Below are positions 53,511 to 64,000 of a stretch of 64,000 nt of DNA, piece by piece (position 1 is the first letter of the stretch; every line of letters begins with the position of its first letter). This DNA comes from Niebla homalea. Its lineage: Eukaryota > Ascomycota > Lecanoromycetes > Lecanorales > Ramalinaceae. The notes under the pieces were generated by a model that was not told the origin of the DNA, ran no database searches, and was given only the letters and a program-made list of their open reading frames with translations. The stretch covers positions 1,302,001 through 1,366,000 of the forward strand of contig JAHGAU010000003.1 of the NCBI GenBank assembly GCA_019925105.1. The letters are read 5' to 3'. Made by a program: the position numbers and the translations under genes.

Positions 53511-55690
53511 TTTAACGTGCAGCTGTTAGGGTGCTTTGTATTGTTTGTCAGTGACTGCTCTGACAAGGCTTCTGCTTTGGTTAATTGGCGTTGAATGTTC
53601 AGAATGCGATATGTAGTGCGAGTAAGGCGATGTTATTGTCGAGGAATTGTATCTGATTGATCGAGAAGAATGAGACGTGTGTTAGATGCGGGAATGGAGG
53701 GCCTCAATTCTGCTTGCAATGCTGTGCGTGATGTCTTGACACTGTGAAGGTTGATCTCTGAAGGTGCTTCCGACTTGTTTGGGTTTCTGTCGGGCTTCTG
53801 ATCGTCTGGATGGCCTTTGCAAGAACAAGAGCGTGGCAGAATTTGAGAAATATGGCGAAAAGTAGGAGTCGGAGGGAAAGAAACAACGGAATAAGTGCCG
53901 TTACTATACGAATCGGCCAGGGTCCAATCAAATAATTTGATGGAAGTGTGTCTAGCTTCCAATTCTCGGGTAGTTAGTCCGTGGCTTAGTCCGTTGCTCT
54001 CTATATGCTCAGAGTCCGCCAGGATCTCTTTGCAACGAGAATGGCTTCCTCTCTATAGAAGTATCGTGCTCCTGCAAGATCAAAGATCGAAGATGAGGTC
54101 TGCTCAAGATATACTCTTGGGTTAAGAGGCAGCTGCATCGTCTTAAATCGTCCAGATAGGGTTGGCATAGGCTGGCTCGTATGATCGATCAATAATCTTG
54201 GCCCTGTTTGTGAGTCATTCCCGCTTATCCGTGTTCTGAGTAAGGCCACTCTTGGAAAAATTCGATCGGGTGCAACTTCAACACTTCCCTTTGGCAACAA
54301 CCACCAGCACAAAAACTCCTTCCATCACCACCATCGTGATCCCAGCAGGTATGCATTGTTCGTCTCAGGACTTATGATGTACAAGCCACACAATAGATCA
54401 GAGTCTTTCATGGCATGTCTTGTCCCAGCTAATGTGAGTATGTCTCCCTCTTAGTCACAACAGAGAGCGAAGCATCCGAGAGCTCGTCCCACCAACAACA
54501 GTCATCGGCAGATGATGCATAATTCGATCTTATGCTGGATCACCCGCTAATGCTCGATGTTGAAGCAGGTCACTTATCAGCTGGTGATAGTCGATGAAGC
54601 CACACTTCTAAATGATTGACGGCCAATTTTGGCTCCGCATACAGCCTCGCAACAATCAATGTAGGGGCACTCCTCCAGGCTACCAAAGAACAGAGGATCA
54701 GTACTGTTCCCTAATCAGCGGGAATATATATTTAAAAAAAAGCAAAAAAGGAAAAGGAAGAGCCTGAGTTCGTCGCTGACGCCTGGGCCAACCTCTTCAA
54801 CTCGGTCTGAACATCACCATTCTGGATGACAGGATATCTGCTAGTGTCATCGACCCTGACATAGCTGGAGGAAAATCCAGAGTCCGGAGACTTGAGACTT
54901 GATTCCAACCTATTCCTCGTCCGTAGTGTTTTTGCGATACAAGGCATGGTAGGGGACATTCTTGAACAAAGGTAGATGCCCATTGCTTGATAATCCACTC
55001 TTTGTCCGGAAGGATACGCTAACACCTTTCAATACCAGATATTTGGTGCTGTACAGCAGAAGAAATGTCATACGATGGTATCCCGTTCTACTTGAAAAGC
55101 ATAAAGTCTTCGATGGACCTTGGCGATAAAGATCATCATCCGAACCCTAATGGAGTCTACTAATACCCGAAAGAAGAACGGGATTCCTCCAACATTTTAT
55201 GTATGAGACTGTTATCCTGATTTTATGTATGATGTCTTCGGCTGATCATTCGAAGGGGAACCAAAAGAGTTGTGGATTCCATGGTCTCATCTGGCAAAAT
55301 TCCTCTTGACAAGAACACTCAGTAGTACAGCAAGAGTGCAGAGTGATCCAGCAACTATGCAGCCCTCGCTTTGATGGCAGAACTCACCGCCTGAGAAATT
55401 GAGCAAATAGTCGCCCAAACCAAAGGATAAGTTCAATGAAGCCACAGTTTCCAGAGTTCCGGGGATACGGTTGCTACATGATTGGCGCCCTTCGTCGACA
55501 ACGAAGGTGTCGACGTGCTCATATCTTGCTGCATCATTTTATCAAGAGATCCCAAGAGAATCAGGAAAGCGTAAGTCTAAGGATACTACTTGGCCAGACT
55601 CAAGTACGCCAACCTCATAGCAGGCTTCGGGTCAGATCCAAGAAGTGGGGAGCCACTGCGGAATAGTCTTTCTTGTGCTCGCCAGAGCTG
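53511..55690. other. Gene-poor stretch
   Basis: 2.2 kb with short frames only. An A-rich run lies near 54725-54760. Nothing supported. Confidence 0.4.
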
Positions 55691-55800
55691 CGGACATCTT
55701 GCATTCATTCTTCTAGTCGTCTGAATGCTGCAAGTGTGGCTCACACAGTCACATCGCCAAGGATCGCCCGGCCTCGGCCACTCGCGGTGGTCGTGCTGCT
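55691..55800 (+). mobile_element. Zinc-knuckle remnant, possibly retroelement gag
   Basis: The plus-strand frame at 55724-55771 reads ECCKCGSHSHIAKDRP. This is the C-x2-C-x4-H-x4-C retroelement zinc knuckle with the final Cys (codon 55766-55768) replaced by Arg, a change explained by one T-to-C transition. A stop codon lies just upstream in frame (TAG near 55714) and no coding exon can be assembled. Confidence 0.45.
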
Positions 55801-58210
55801 TTTGATGCGGAGGACATCAGTATTCTCATATCTTTTGCGGGTATGTTCCCGGGTGATCAGTCTCAGGAAAATCAGTCTTTCGACCTTGTTTTTTGACTGC
55901 ACAGCGTAGGGACTGCCAAGATGAGCTTCTGTGTCGTCCAGGTACTATGGATCCCCCGACCGCTCCCAAGACTCTGCAATTGGCAACCACAGAGGTCACC
56001 TGACAGCAAGCCTAGGACCTTCGCAGTGATCTCTGCAACAAGATTTGGAGGAGAGAATGCTGCATGTGTCCTGTCACAATGGCCAGCTCGCCTACTTACA
56101 AAAGCCAAGAAGACCTCATGGAACGCTCTGGGGAGGTGACATTCTGCTGGGCTTCCGCCGAATCGTAGAGAATACTGAAAGCATGATCCGTCTGGGGTTC
56201 TCCTTACCGCCAGTGGAGTCTTTCCAGAGGGTTTTATCATCCAATCTCGACACAGATGGCGTTGGTTGCCGAGATGGTAACAGCCAGAGCCTGCGCTTGT
56301 TGCACAGCCATTGGCCGCTGAAACAAAGTCCGCCACTGAGCTTGGCCTTGCCCACTAAGGGATCGCAGTCATGGCAATCTTATCAACCAGCAGTGAGCGC
56401 TCTCCGCCGACCCTCAACTCGGCACAGCCTCGTTTGCGCCTACACGCCTTAGGCACCCCAACTCGTCTACCAGTCCTCTGAAGGCTGGGCATTTGATCTG
56501 AGTGCACCCAACGAGGGATGCTTTGAAGCTGAGCGTCGATTCTCTCGACGTCGATGGCAGGACGCATGTGGACATTGACCCAGCCCTGCTTGCTGTGAGG
56601 ACATACAGGCTGTTCAAGAGAGGGCAGCTCATCCAAACCCGACACAGACATCGGAACGCAAACATCGTAATATTGACAATGTTACTGGTGACGACTCTCA
56701 GCTTTCAAGCACCGGAACTTGTTTGCTTAAGTGATGGACGAGCTCGAGATCACAAAAGAAGACACGCCCATCGTCTTTATTAAGTTCGAGAACAACCATC
56801 CGGCCATGGCAGGGAGGGAGGATCCGGCTTAGGGGACCCCTGACCTGTGTACCACCAAGGGCGATTCCACAAGAGACGGAAAACAGAGCTCCTGGTGACA
56901 TACAAGGAATCCTCACAGCCTCAATCTTAGATAGTGTTGCCAACAGCTTGACTAGTTGGGTCAAATGCTCGAACGAACTATTTGACGGTCGAATTGTCAG
57001 AGCGAAGGATATTCGAGGTCACTATCACTTCGAGATAGCTCCGCGATTCAGAGCTCTCAAAGCCAGCATGTCTTCCAGCCGCGCGAGACCTGATCTCTGG
57101 CCACAATCTATCGCCTTCTCGACAAGGATCCTCCTCACTCACCAACAGAGAGTCGAGCTTGCAAATCCAGACTACCAAATATCTGCGCAGGATATTGGAG
57201 GACAGACTGACCCATCAGTCTTGCCAAGGGGCCGAATGCTTGTATAGCTTGCTCAAACGAACTTTTGAGTTCTCAAACCAACAGTCTGTTTTGTGTTGTC
57301 GTCTGTGCAACAGGCCACGGGCTGGCTTTCAACAACAGCCATACAGAGGTATGAGTCCAATCAGTCATCGACACCGTAACATTGGAAGCCATCAGGTGCA
57401 CAACGCAATCGGGACTTCGCGAGGTAGAATTGACAGCAGAGTGGAGTCAAATTCAGCTCACTACACTTAAAAGTGAAGCGAAAATTCTGAAGTCAGCACT
57501 GCCAAGCAGTTCACAATCAAGACAATCTCGGCAGCAGTGCTTGCTGAAACCCTGAACCTAGGCGCTGAGTACTGATTGCAGGCTGTGGGGATCATCACGC
57601 TGGAGACCAATTTTTCGTTTCTGGCTCGCCTGTGATGGAGACCGACCTCGGACTTGAGGGGCACCCCTTTCGTGCCCGCAGCCACCAGCGAGCGCGCAGG
57701 ATTGCCTGACACTCCTGAATCTCACCGGTCAATGGATGGGGCCGCCGTGGCCCGGGACATTCAAGTCTTGTGGGTGACCTTGGATCTGAGGTCAACGAGT
57801 ACTGCTGGGGTTGCTCACGCTCGCCAGCAATCCTTGCTGCCTTGGGTGTGGTGAAAAGTTGAGAGGAGAAGATGGGAGATGAGGGAAATATATGGATCTC
57901 CGGACGATGGGTGGCGCTAGTGCGTTTTTCCGAGGAGGGCAACCAACAGCGATTCTGAGGCTCAAAACCCACCTGAACTAGACGAAGACACTCGACATCT
58001 GTTCTGACACCTTCAGCCATGATCGCACACTTCGGCAAAGTCCCCGGGAACATGAGTGGCCTTTCCATCACCTCGGCGAACTTGTGCATTCTTGTCTACA
58101 CCACGGAAACCATGCTGAGACCTGAGCTTCGCACCTTGTGCCTGATAGCTTGCATGCCGTGGACAACGATCGAGATGCAGGCTTCTATTGTTAGTGGACG
58201 ACGAGCTCGA
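55801..58210. other. Gene-poor stretch with unassembled coding-like pieces
   Basis: Frames such as the plus-strand DELEITKEDTPIVFIKFEN piece near 56732-56830 look protein-like but stop quickly and lack linked exons. They may belong to a decayed gene or element. No family recognised. Confidence 0.3.
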
Positions 58211-58590
58211 GATGCAAGACGCCTACTGTGGCAATCGGCCCATGAGGATATCCACGGCCACCCTCAAGAACAAACCAGGAGGCCTCTGCAATCATCTGCG
58301 GTGATAGTGAGGGTGAGGGTGAGGGTGATGGTGAGGTTAAGATTAACATAAGAGCCGCCCTGGGGGGAGCCCTTTCCGAGATGCAAGGCGCCTACTGTGG
58401 CAATCGTCCCATGAGGATATCCACGGCCACCCCCAAGAACAAACCAGGAGGCCTCTGCAATCATCTTGGGTGAGGGTGAGGGTGAGGGTGATGGTGAGGT
58501 TAAGAGTAACATAAGAGCCGCTCTCGGGGGAGCCCCTTCCGAGATGCAAGGCGCTTATCTGTGGCAATCGCCCCATGAAAAGTTCCACTG
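58211..58590. repeat. Tandem repeat, ~165 bp unit, 2.3 copies
   Basis: Units start with gatgcaag at 58211, 58380 and 58543, giving periods of 169 and 163 bp. Each contains tgtggcaatcg, ccacggccacc, aaccaggaggcctctgcaat and a (GAGGGT)n run ending in gatggtgaggttaag. The third copy breaks off after about 40 bp. The inner hexamer number differs between copies, explaining the 6 bp period difference. Confidence 0.9.
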
Positions 58591-58725
58591 ACATTCCAAG
58601 GAAAAAGCCAGAGGCGGTAGAAATAATACTGTACTTGGGTTACCCAATAGAAAGTATAATGAATGCTGTTCAAACCCGCGCGGTGCCCTGTAGATGTTTC
58701 GCATTGTATGTGACGATGGGCCGAA

Positions 58726-59325
58726 ATGCCCTTAAACTATCACCAACAGCATCTCTACCAGCACCCAGTGCTGCCAACAGTCTCAACGGCTGGATCAAAC
58801 AATCAAACCAATTATTCTGCGACTCAGTATAATAGGAGGACGAGAGTGCCAACACGTGAAAGGCTGGGACACGCTGACATTGTCAATGGAGAGGTCGGGC
58901 TGAATGCGAAGAAAGCTGGCCTTCCGAAAAGGTTGAGGCCCAGATACAGTAGTCGCCTGTCGTCGCTTTGCAACTATCAGCCAAGGAACCAATTCAGCGA
59001 TCCAAGCAACATGATAGTCCTTGTACGTGGGCTGTCGGGCTCCTCAACAGAAGATAAGCTGAGGTCATTCTTCCAAGGCTTTGGTGAGATCAATCGCATC
59101 GAGATCAGGAAGACTCAAACGACGAGACTTGACTCAGTGTGCCAAAGCTTATACGACGTTAGAGGGGGTAAGCTTCATGTTGTCTCTAACAATCTTGCTT
59201 GCTCACCGTCATCCATAGGTGCCCGGAGCCAAAAGACTGCGATCAACAACGAGAAGATGGACAGGGCCTTTTCCAGATGCAGCCTTGGGAGCACATCCAA
59301 GAAGCAGTTAGCCGATTCTGGCTGA
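58726..59325 (+). CDS. RRM-like RNA-binding protein, short
   Basis: ATG 58726 frame. After ~95 residues without domain (PTRERLGHADIVNGEVGLN) comes a partial RNA recognition motif: MIVLVRGLSGSSTEDKLRSF (RNP2-type strand and first helix) and FFQGFGEINRIEIRKTQTT (loop and second strand). An optional 51 bp in-frame intron at 59168-59218 (GTAAGC..CATAG, with CTAAC) would remove 17 residues; either model reads to the same stop (199 or 182 residues). The RNP1 strand is missing, so the fold is incomplete and the gene may be decaying. It lies between tandem repeats. Confidence 0.4.
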   Translation: MPLNYHQQHLYQHPVLPTVSTAGSNNQTNYSATQYNRRTRVPTRERLGHADIVNGEVGLNAKKAGLPKRLRPRYSSRLSSLCNYQPRNQFSDPSNMIVLVRGLSGSSTEDKLRSFFQGFGEINRIEIRKTQTTRLDSVCQSLYDVRGGKLHVVSNNLACSPSSIGARSQKTAINNEKMDRAFSRCSLGSTSKKQLADSG

Positions 59326-59477
59326 GTAGGGTTGCCGGTATGTGGTCTGAATTTTATTAATACGATGCGAGGGTTTCCTAACTCGAGGGTTGAATGAACT
59401 CAGCTTACATTCTTATGATTAGGTATCGCTCCAAGAGTTTTGCGACTGACCACCCATTCACCGATGCACATACAAGG

Positions 59478-59765
59478 TGCAGGTACCCCATGTGGACCAG
59501 GGGGCGGCCCCAGGTACCCCATATCGACCTGGGGGGGTGGCAGGTACCCCATATCGACCTGGGGGGGTGGCAGGTACCCCATATCGACCTGGGCTCCCCG
59601 CGCAGGTACGCCCATATCGACGTGGCCCCCCGCCCGGCAGGTACCCCATATCGACTTGGGCCCCCCGCCTGCAGGTACCCCATATCGACTTGGGCCCCCC
59701 GCCTGCAGGTACCCCATATCGACTTGGGCCCCCCGCCTGCAGGTACCCCATATCGACCAGACCCT
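59478..59765. repeat. ~30 bp minisatellite, about nine copies
   Basis: Copies of aggtaccccatatcgac followed by a variable (c/t)tggg and either a G-run with gtggc or a C-run with gcctgc. Unit lengths are about 30-34 bp. The left half has G-rich spacers (cctgggggggtggc), and the right half has C-rich spacers (cttgggccccccgcctgc). KpnI-like ggtacc and the palindromic centre recur in each. Open frames on both strands across it are by-products. Confidence 0.95.
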
Positions 59766-59877
59766 CCACCACCCGTAACCCCGTCAATGGGCATGGCGCC
59801 TCAACATCCATGTGGAAATTTTGCCCCTATCAGGTGAACTTGAAGAATGAACCGAAATTCATGCATAATCTAGCTGC

Positions 59878-60387
59878 AGGGCTACCCCATCGGCAATTCT
59901 CAAGTCCGCTTCAGACAGGGCAGGGGTCAAAGCAGTTCTCCATCCCCCCTAGGTTGAGTGGCTTCGATGAGTGTAAATAAGATCAGCTACAGTGGCGACT
60001 TGCACGGGTCAAGAAGTTTCCCCCGCCATCAGTGTATCCATCAGCAGGAACGGCATGGCCAAACTCTATGCCACCAGTGTCTCCGGCAATCCATGAGCTT
60101 ATCAGCTTATCAGGACCAAGGGGGTATAACCGCTGCCCAGGCTTGGCATGCGTACACTCATCTACCACTTTCATAGCTAGATAGTTCATCCATCATACAT
60201 ATTACACTCACTTCATGTCATACACTCAATAGTCCATAGCAGGCAACTCGGCCTCCCAGCATCCATATGGGTCGGACCTGTAAGAATTGAGCATCATGGC
60301 TCGACGAGTCGTGCTCAACCACAATATCTTCTCCGGTCCTCCGAATGATGTAGGGCTACCCCATCGGCAATTCTCGAGTACGACTCA
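59878..60387. repeat. Dispersed pair of ~36 bp near-identical segments
   Basis: agggctaccccatcggcaat with the following ttct is present at 59878 and again at 60352 with few differences after it (caagtccgcttcag against cgagtacgactcag), about 474 bp apart in the same orientation. Confidence 0.7.
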
Positions 60388-60402
60388 GCGGAGGAGAGAG
60401 AA

Positions 60403-60732
60403 ATGCAGGAGGGAGACAGCGAAGGCGACAAGATATCTTTCGCGCTGCTATTGGCTAACGGACTGATCTACAAGGACGAGGTCTTTACTAGGAATAGGCG
60501 AGGGACGCGAGCTTTGCTCGAGGACGTTGTCAATTCGTTTCTCGCGCACCGAACACATCAGCGCATTGGACCTCAACTGAAGGTCCTGGTGCCCGGTGGT
60601 GGTAAGGATTGCTTCGCTGGGCTTTACTTGGGAAAGATTTCTGGCGGACGACAAAGTCGGATCTTTTCCTTGCGTAACTTCAATTTGCTCCACGATCGAA
60701 TAGCCTCACTACCAAATAATCAAGAACATTGA
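60403..60732 (+). CDS. Short hypothetical ORF, weak
   Basis: ATG-started frame of 109 residues (MQEGDSEGDKISFALLLANG, later LEDVVNSFLAHRTHQRIGPQ). It is soluble and basic, with no family, intron or signal visible. The reading looks protein-like but the length is within chance. Confidence 0.25.
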   Translation: MQEGDSEGDKISFALLLANGLIYKDEVFTRNRRGTRALLEDVVNSFLAHRTHQRIGPQLKVLVPGGGKDCFAGLYLGKISGGRQSRIFSLRNFNLLHDRIASLPNNQEH

Positions 60733-62377
60733 CGCGATTGCTAAGATTCCAAGGATGCGCTTGTTGAACACCTACAATCACATTATCGAATCGACGTCCA
60801 AGTTAGGTGCAGCGCTGTAGGTTCGCTCCCGCCAATTAAGCTTGAGGGATTCGCCAAAGTCTGCGAAGGCTCCAGGGGCCGAGCCGCTATGCACTGGTAG
60901 CTGCCCTAGGGCTTTCCAGGGACCACCTCGGGCATTCAGGCCCTTGGCGATGGGCAATATGAATTTACTGATGCAGGGTAATTGAGCTCATCCATGCACG
61001 TCAGAAGCTCAATTCGACAGATATCAGTCCACAACTTCATGATTTCTATTTCGTTCACGAGAAAAGATCGCATGCAGAACCGCCCGTTCCAAGGCAACAT
61101 CCCCAAACCACACATTTCTCATCTAAGATGGGTAACAGGTTCTTGGAGACTACGTAGTGCGGCATTTGCAGGAGGAGGTTTGCTCGCGCCGGACTGCCGT
61201 TCACAGCAGAAGAAGGAGATTTGAGTATTAAGTTCAAGCTTGCGACTGCCATTTAATTTATTTTTGGGGATGTGGATTTCACGTCACTAGACGGCGCTTT
61301 GTTTGCTCCGCTTTTTGTTTTCTGCGCCGTACCCCTTCTTGGAATTTTTAAAAGCTTCCGCGCTTGAAACAGAAAGGGAAAAGCGGACAGAAACATGAAG
61401 CGGGAAGGGAGCGAGGGGGGAGGAAAGACGAGGAGGGAGAAAGGACGGAGGAGGAGGATGAGAATTAACGCCATTGATACGGAGAGCAAAAAGCAAGGGC
61501 GGGAGAGAAGAGGCAAACAAAGAAGGACGTGGGAGAGCGGCGAGCGGAAAGTCTTCCGCGCACTTCATGGGGTTCTTGGAACAAAGAGAGGAGCCGCCAC
61601 GAGAGGGATGTTATGCGCTTTATCATACTAGCGACAGGCTCGGTGTGAAGATCAGCATCTCGTGTGCGTTTGAAGACTAAAGAACAGAAGGAAAGCCTGC
61701 AAAGCCAAGCTCTCGGCATAGTGGCATTGGAAGCAATGCAAGATCGAATGGCATATCAGTGAACAAGAACTAATCTAAACCTCCACTGTCCTCGAAAGAA
61801 AAATGACGTCGACCGCACTACCTCTAGATAGGTACTCAGAAAGCTGGACCCCACCAGACAGGTTACTTGGCAAAAAGAAAAGAACAAATCCCCACCAGAC
61901 AGGTACTCGGAAGAAAAGCCTGACCCCAGCCAGACAGGTACTAAAGGTGAGGTTGAAGAACTGACAAAGACGAACCGGTCAGGCTACCTTTCGGTGCATC
62001 TGGAACCGGCTCCCCTTTTGCCATTCCCAACCCCAGGGCGAGAAGAGCAAGCGAGGGTTGGTTATTTTGAACCGAGTTGGGCAACCTTTCGGTGCAACCA
62101 GAACGTCTGTTCTACCAGAGCCAACCTCGCGAGCCTCTCTCACCCCTGTTACCTCGTTCCCCCGCTGGGTTTCCGACCCCCGTTCCTTTCCCCCACTCCC
62201 CATTCCCCTTGCCGTTCACCCCGGTAGGTTTCCGACCCTCGGTTTCCCCTTGGTGGGTAGCACGGTCCGGTGAGAAATCCAAACCCCATCGCCACAAACC
62301 AACAGAGACACGCAAAAGGCAGCAGCAAACACCCCACATCTCCTCTCCGCCCTCTCTACTCCTTTTGCCAGACCCCA
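60733..62377. other. Repeat-rich gene-free stretch
   Basis: A purine-rich tract covers about 61390-61560 (gaggagg, gagagaag). About four worn copies of ccagacaggtactcgg, roughly 35 bp apart, lie at 61820-61945. Two ~25 bp pairs recur: acctttcggtgca at 61985 and 62086, and ggtttccgaccc at 62166 and 62225. No gene seen. Confidence 0.5.
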
Positions 62378-63897
62378 TCACTCTTGCCTACATCGCAAGT
62401 TATTCTCGATCTCCCTGATCCGCTGACTCCGTCTCACACCACCGTTGGCATTCGCCTCGGCACGCCAGTCCTTCTTCTTGTGGTTGGCTTTTGGCTTGGC
62501 CACAAGGCCAGTCTTCGTGCCCCCAGCGGCTTGGGCTTTGCCTTCCCCCTTTTTGGGCTTGGCTGGGGCCTTCTTGCCGCGACTGGTCTTCCCCGTCTTG
62601 CCACTAGGCTCGTCGTCCTCAGTGTCTGGGTTGGAAGTCGAGGGGCTGGGAGGAGGAGGGGAGGGGTTGTGAGGACGAGGGGAGGCGGTACGGGCGCGTT
62701 TTGGAGATGGTGGAGAGGGTGTGGGTGAGTGGCCCGGGGAGCGAGTGTTGTCCGCTTCGTCCTCCTCGGCTGGTGAGTCGGAACGCTTACGTTTGTGGGA
62801 GGATGTGGCAGGTGGTGAGGCGTTGCCCGCATCCCACGCAAGTTGGTCGTTGGATGGAGGAGGTGGCGAGGGTGGAGGTGCAGGTGGAGATGGAGGCGAG
62901 GGTGGAGGCGGAGGTGGAGGTGAGGTTGAAGATGGAGGTGGAGGCAAGGATGGTGATGGAGGCGGCGACGGAGTCGGTGAGTATCTAGGGGAGCGAGTGT
63001 CGTCTTCTTCAGACTTGGACGCCGCGGAGACAGAGCGCTTGCGCTTCTTCGAGGGACCGGGAGATTGTGACTCGTTGCGCACATCCAACGCCGGTTGATC
63101 GTTGGCTGGAGGTGGAGGCGGGGACGGAGTAGAAGAGTGTTGGGAAGAGCGAACATCGTCATCCTCAGGCTCGGATGCATCAGACCCAGAACGCTTGCGC
63201 TTGTTCGAGGGACGGGGAGATTGTGATCCGTTGCGCACATCCGTCATCGGAGGGTTGCCTGATGGAGATGGTGGCGATGCTGACTTGGATCGCCGTTCTG
63301 TGCTAGCTTCCGGAGGGGGAGGGGCTATCTCGTCCTGGCTGTTCCCGCCTGGTGACGTCTGATCAACGGGCTTAGGCGTCGTCTCATCTTCCGCGTTCTT
63401 CTTCGACCGAGCATCTTTGGGGAGCCACGCGTCTTCGTTGTCCGCGTCTTCGTAGTCAGGAAGATCGTCCACATCGAGAGTCGGTTGACCGGACCACTGC
63501 TGATCCACGGGCTTGGGCGTCAGCTCATCGATCGGCGCGTTCTCGTTCGACCGAGAATGCTTGGGGAGCCACGCATCCTCGTTGTCCGCGTCCTCGTAGT
63601 CTGGAAGATCGTCCACGTCGAGCTGCTCTGCTCGGTTTGAAGACGGGGGAATTGCGTCTTCAAGCTCGCTCTGGACTTGTGCCCCTGGAGAGGGAACATT
63701 TGCGTTCTGAGACGCGGCGGCGGCAATCGGCTGGAAGAGGTTCGTTTCCGGCATTGGAATTGAAGATATGTAGGTGTTCGTTGAGTCTTGGGCAGGAAGA
63801 AAAATCCTGGTCCCAGGAAGAGAGTGGTGTGATTTAAGGGAACCTTGCTCGACACTGGTCGACTGTGTCGCCGGCGCTTTTGTCCCGCGGTTAACTG
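62378..63897 (-). CDS. Ser/Pro/Lys-rich nuclear-type protein with internal repeats, 5' end uncertain
   Basis: A long frame (~500 residues) ending at 62378. It is open to 63904, but the codon there is GTG, and ttctcag at 63904-63898 looks like an intron acceptor, so another exon probably lies to the right. The first in-frame ATG is 63754 (MPETNLFQPIAAAASQ). Two ~48-residue repeats contain LDVDDLPDYEDADNEDAWLP and TPKPVDQ. Three ~70-residue repeats contain a K-R-K-R-S nuclear signal, acidic residues, R-S..S-x-T-P-S-P and long Pro runs. The C-terminus is Lys-rich and ends GGVRRSQRIREIENN. Mostly disordered; nuclear or chromatin role inferred from composition only. Confidence 0.65.
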
Positions 63898-64000
63898 AGA
63901 ACACAAGACGTAAGCATTGTTCCTAACAAAGAGTCGTATGCAACGCTCGTGTTGTAATTGCAAGGGGATAGGTGCTTCTGACGTTGTCCATCTGACATCT

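Noticed and set aside
58290..58530. GAGGGT runs as possible telomere-like sequence
   Set aside because: The fungal telomere unit is TTAGGG; these hexamers are part of a larger 165 bp tandem unit.
59394..59980. Several overlapping ORFs on both strands of the minisatellite
   Set aside because: Open only because the repeat lacks stops; each frame is a simple translation of the array.

Overview
The window is nuclear DNA of a filamentous ascomycete (Pezizomycotina; probably Dothideomycetes, though that rank is an inference from general protein style). The evidence is short 47-173 bp spliceosomal introns with GTRNGY donors, CTRAC-like branch sites and YAG acceptors, monocistronic genes on both strands, and fungal families: a STE3-type pheromone receptor, ERF4, a LaeA-like methyltransferase, CHRD and DUF4203 proteins. 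I see no rRNA, convincing tRNA, CRISPR array or bacterial operon. Many open frames in this DNA begin at GTG/TTG/CTG; I moved starts to ATG and joined exons by hand.

Positions 1-16 kb mix accessory and ordinary genes. The left edge holds a subtilisin-like protease whose visible catalytic Asp and His positions are both substituted. It is followed by a small Cys-rich protein, a protein kinase, a secreted CHRD-domain protein, a Myb/SANT-like nuclear protein whose 3' end is tandemly duplicated downstream, a decayed coding stretch at about 10.5-11.7 kb, a two-exon membrane protein and a membrane-anchored FAD-linked oxidoreductase.

Positions 16.6-45 kb are gene-rich core genome: RPS17 (4 exons), STE3 (probable GC-AG intron), mitochondrial SSB/RIM1, RPF1 and GRS1 (divergent, sharing a 189 bp promoter), a LaeA-like methyltransferase, SEC12, a large DUF4203 membrane protein, ERF4, glutathione synthetase (4 exons) and a 1651-residue SNF2-family ATPase (3 exons). 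These act in separate housekeeping processes: translation and ribosome assembly, ER-to-Golgi export, Ras palmitoylation, glutathione synthesis and chromatin remodelling. No biosynthetic cluster is evident.

From about 45 kb to 62 kb the DNA changes character. It is gene-poor and holds retroelement fragments (a Ty3/gypsy RT and RNase H start separated by a Ty1/copia-like piece, and a zinc-knuckle remnant), three kinds of tandem repeat (210 bp, about 165 bp and about 30 bp units), a gene broken by one TAG codon and several orphan-like proteins. The right edge holds a strongly repetitive Ser/Pro/Lys-rich nuclear-type protein. The window therefore spans a core-to-accessory boundary of the 'two-speed' type.

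I found no convincing new multi-gene system. The most rewarding items are the double active-site loss in the protease, the mosaic retroelement, the tandemly copied 3' gene end, the GC-AG intron in STE3, the two-start GRS1 and the wrapped ~30 bp minisatellite.
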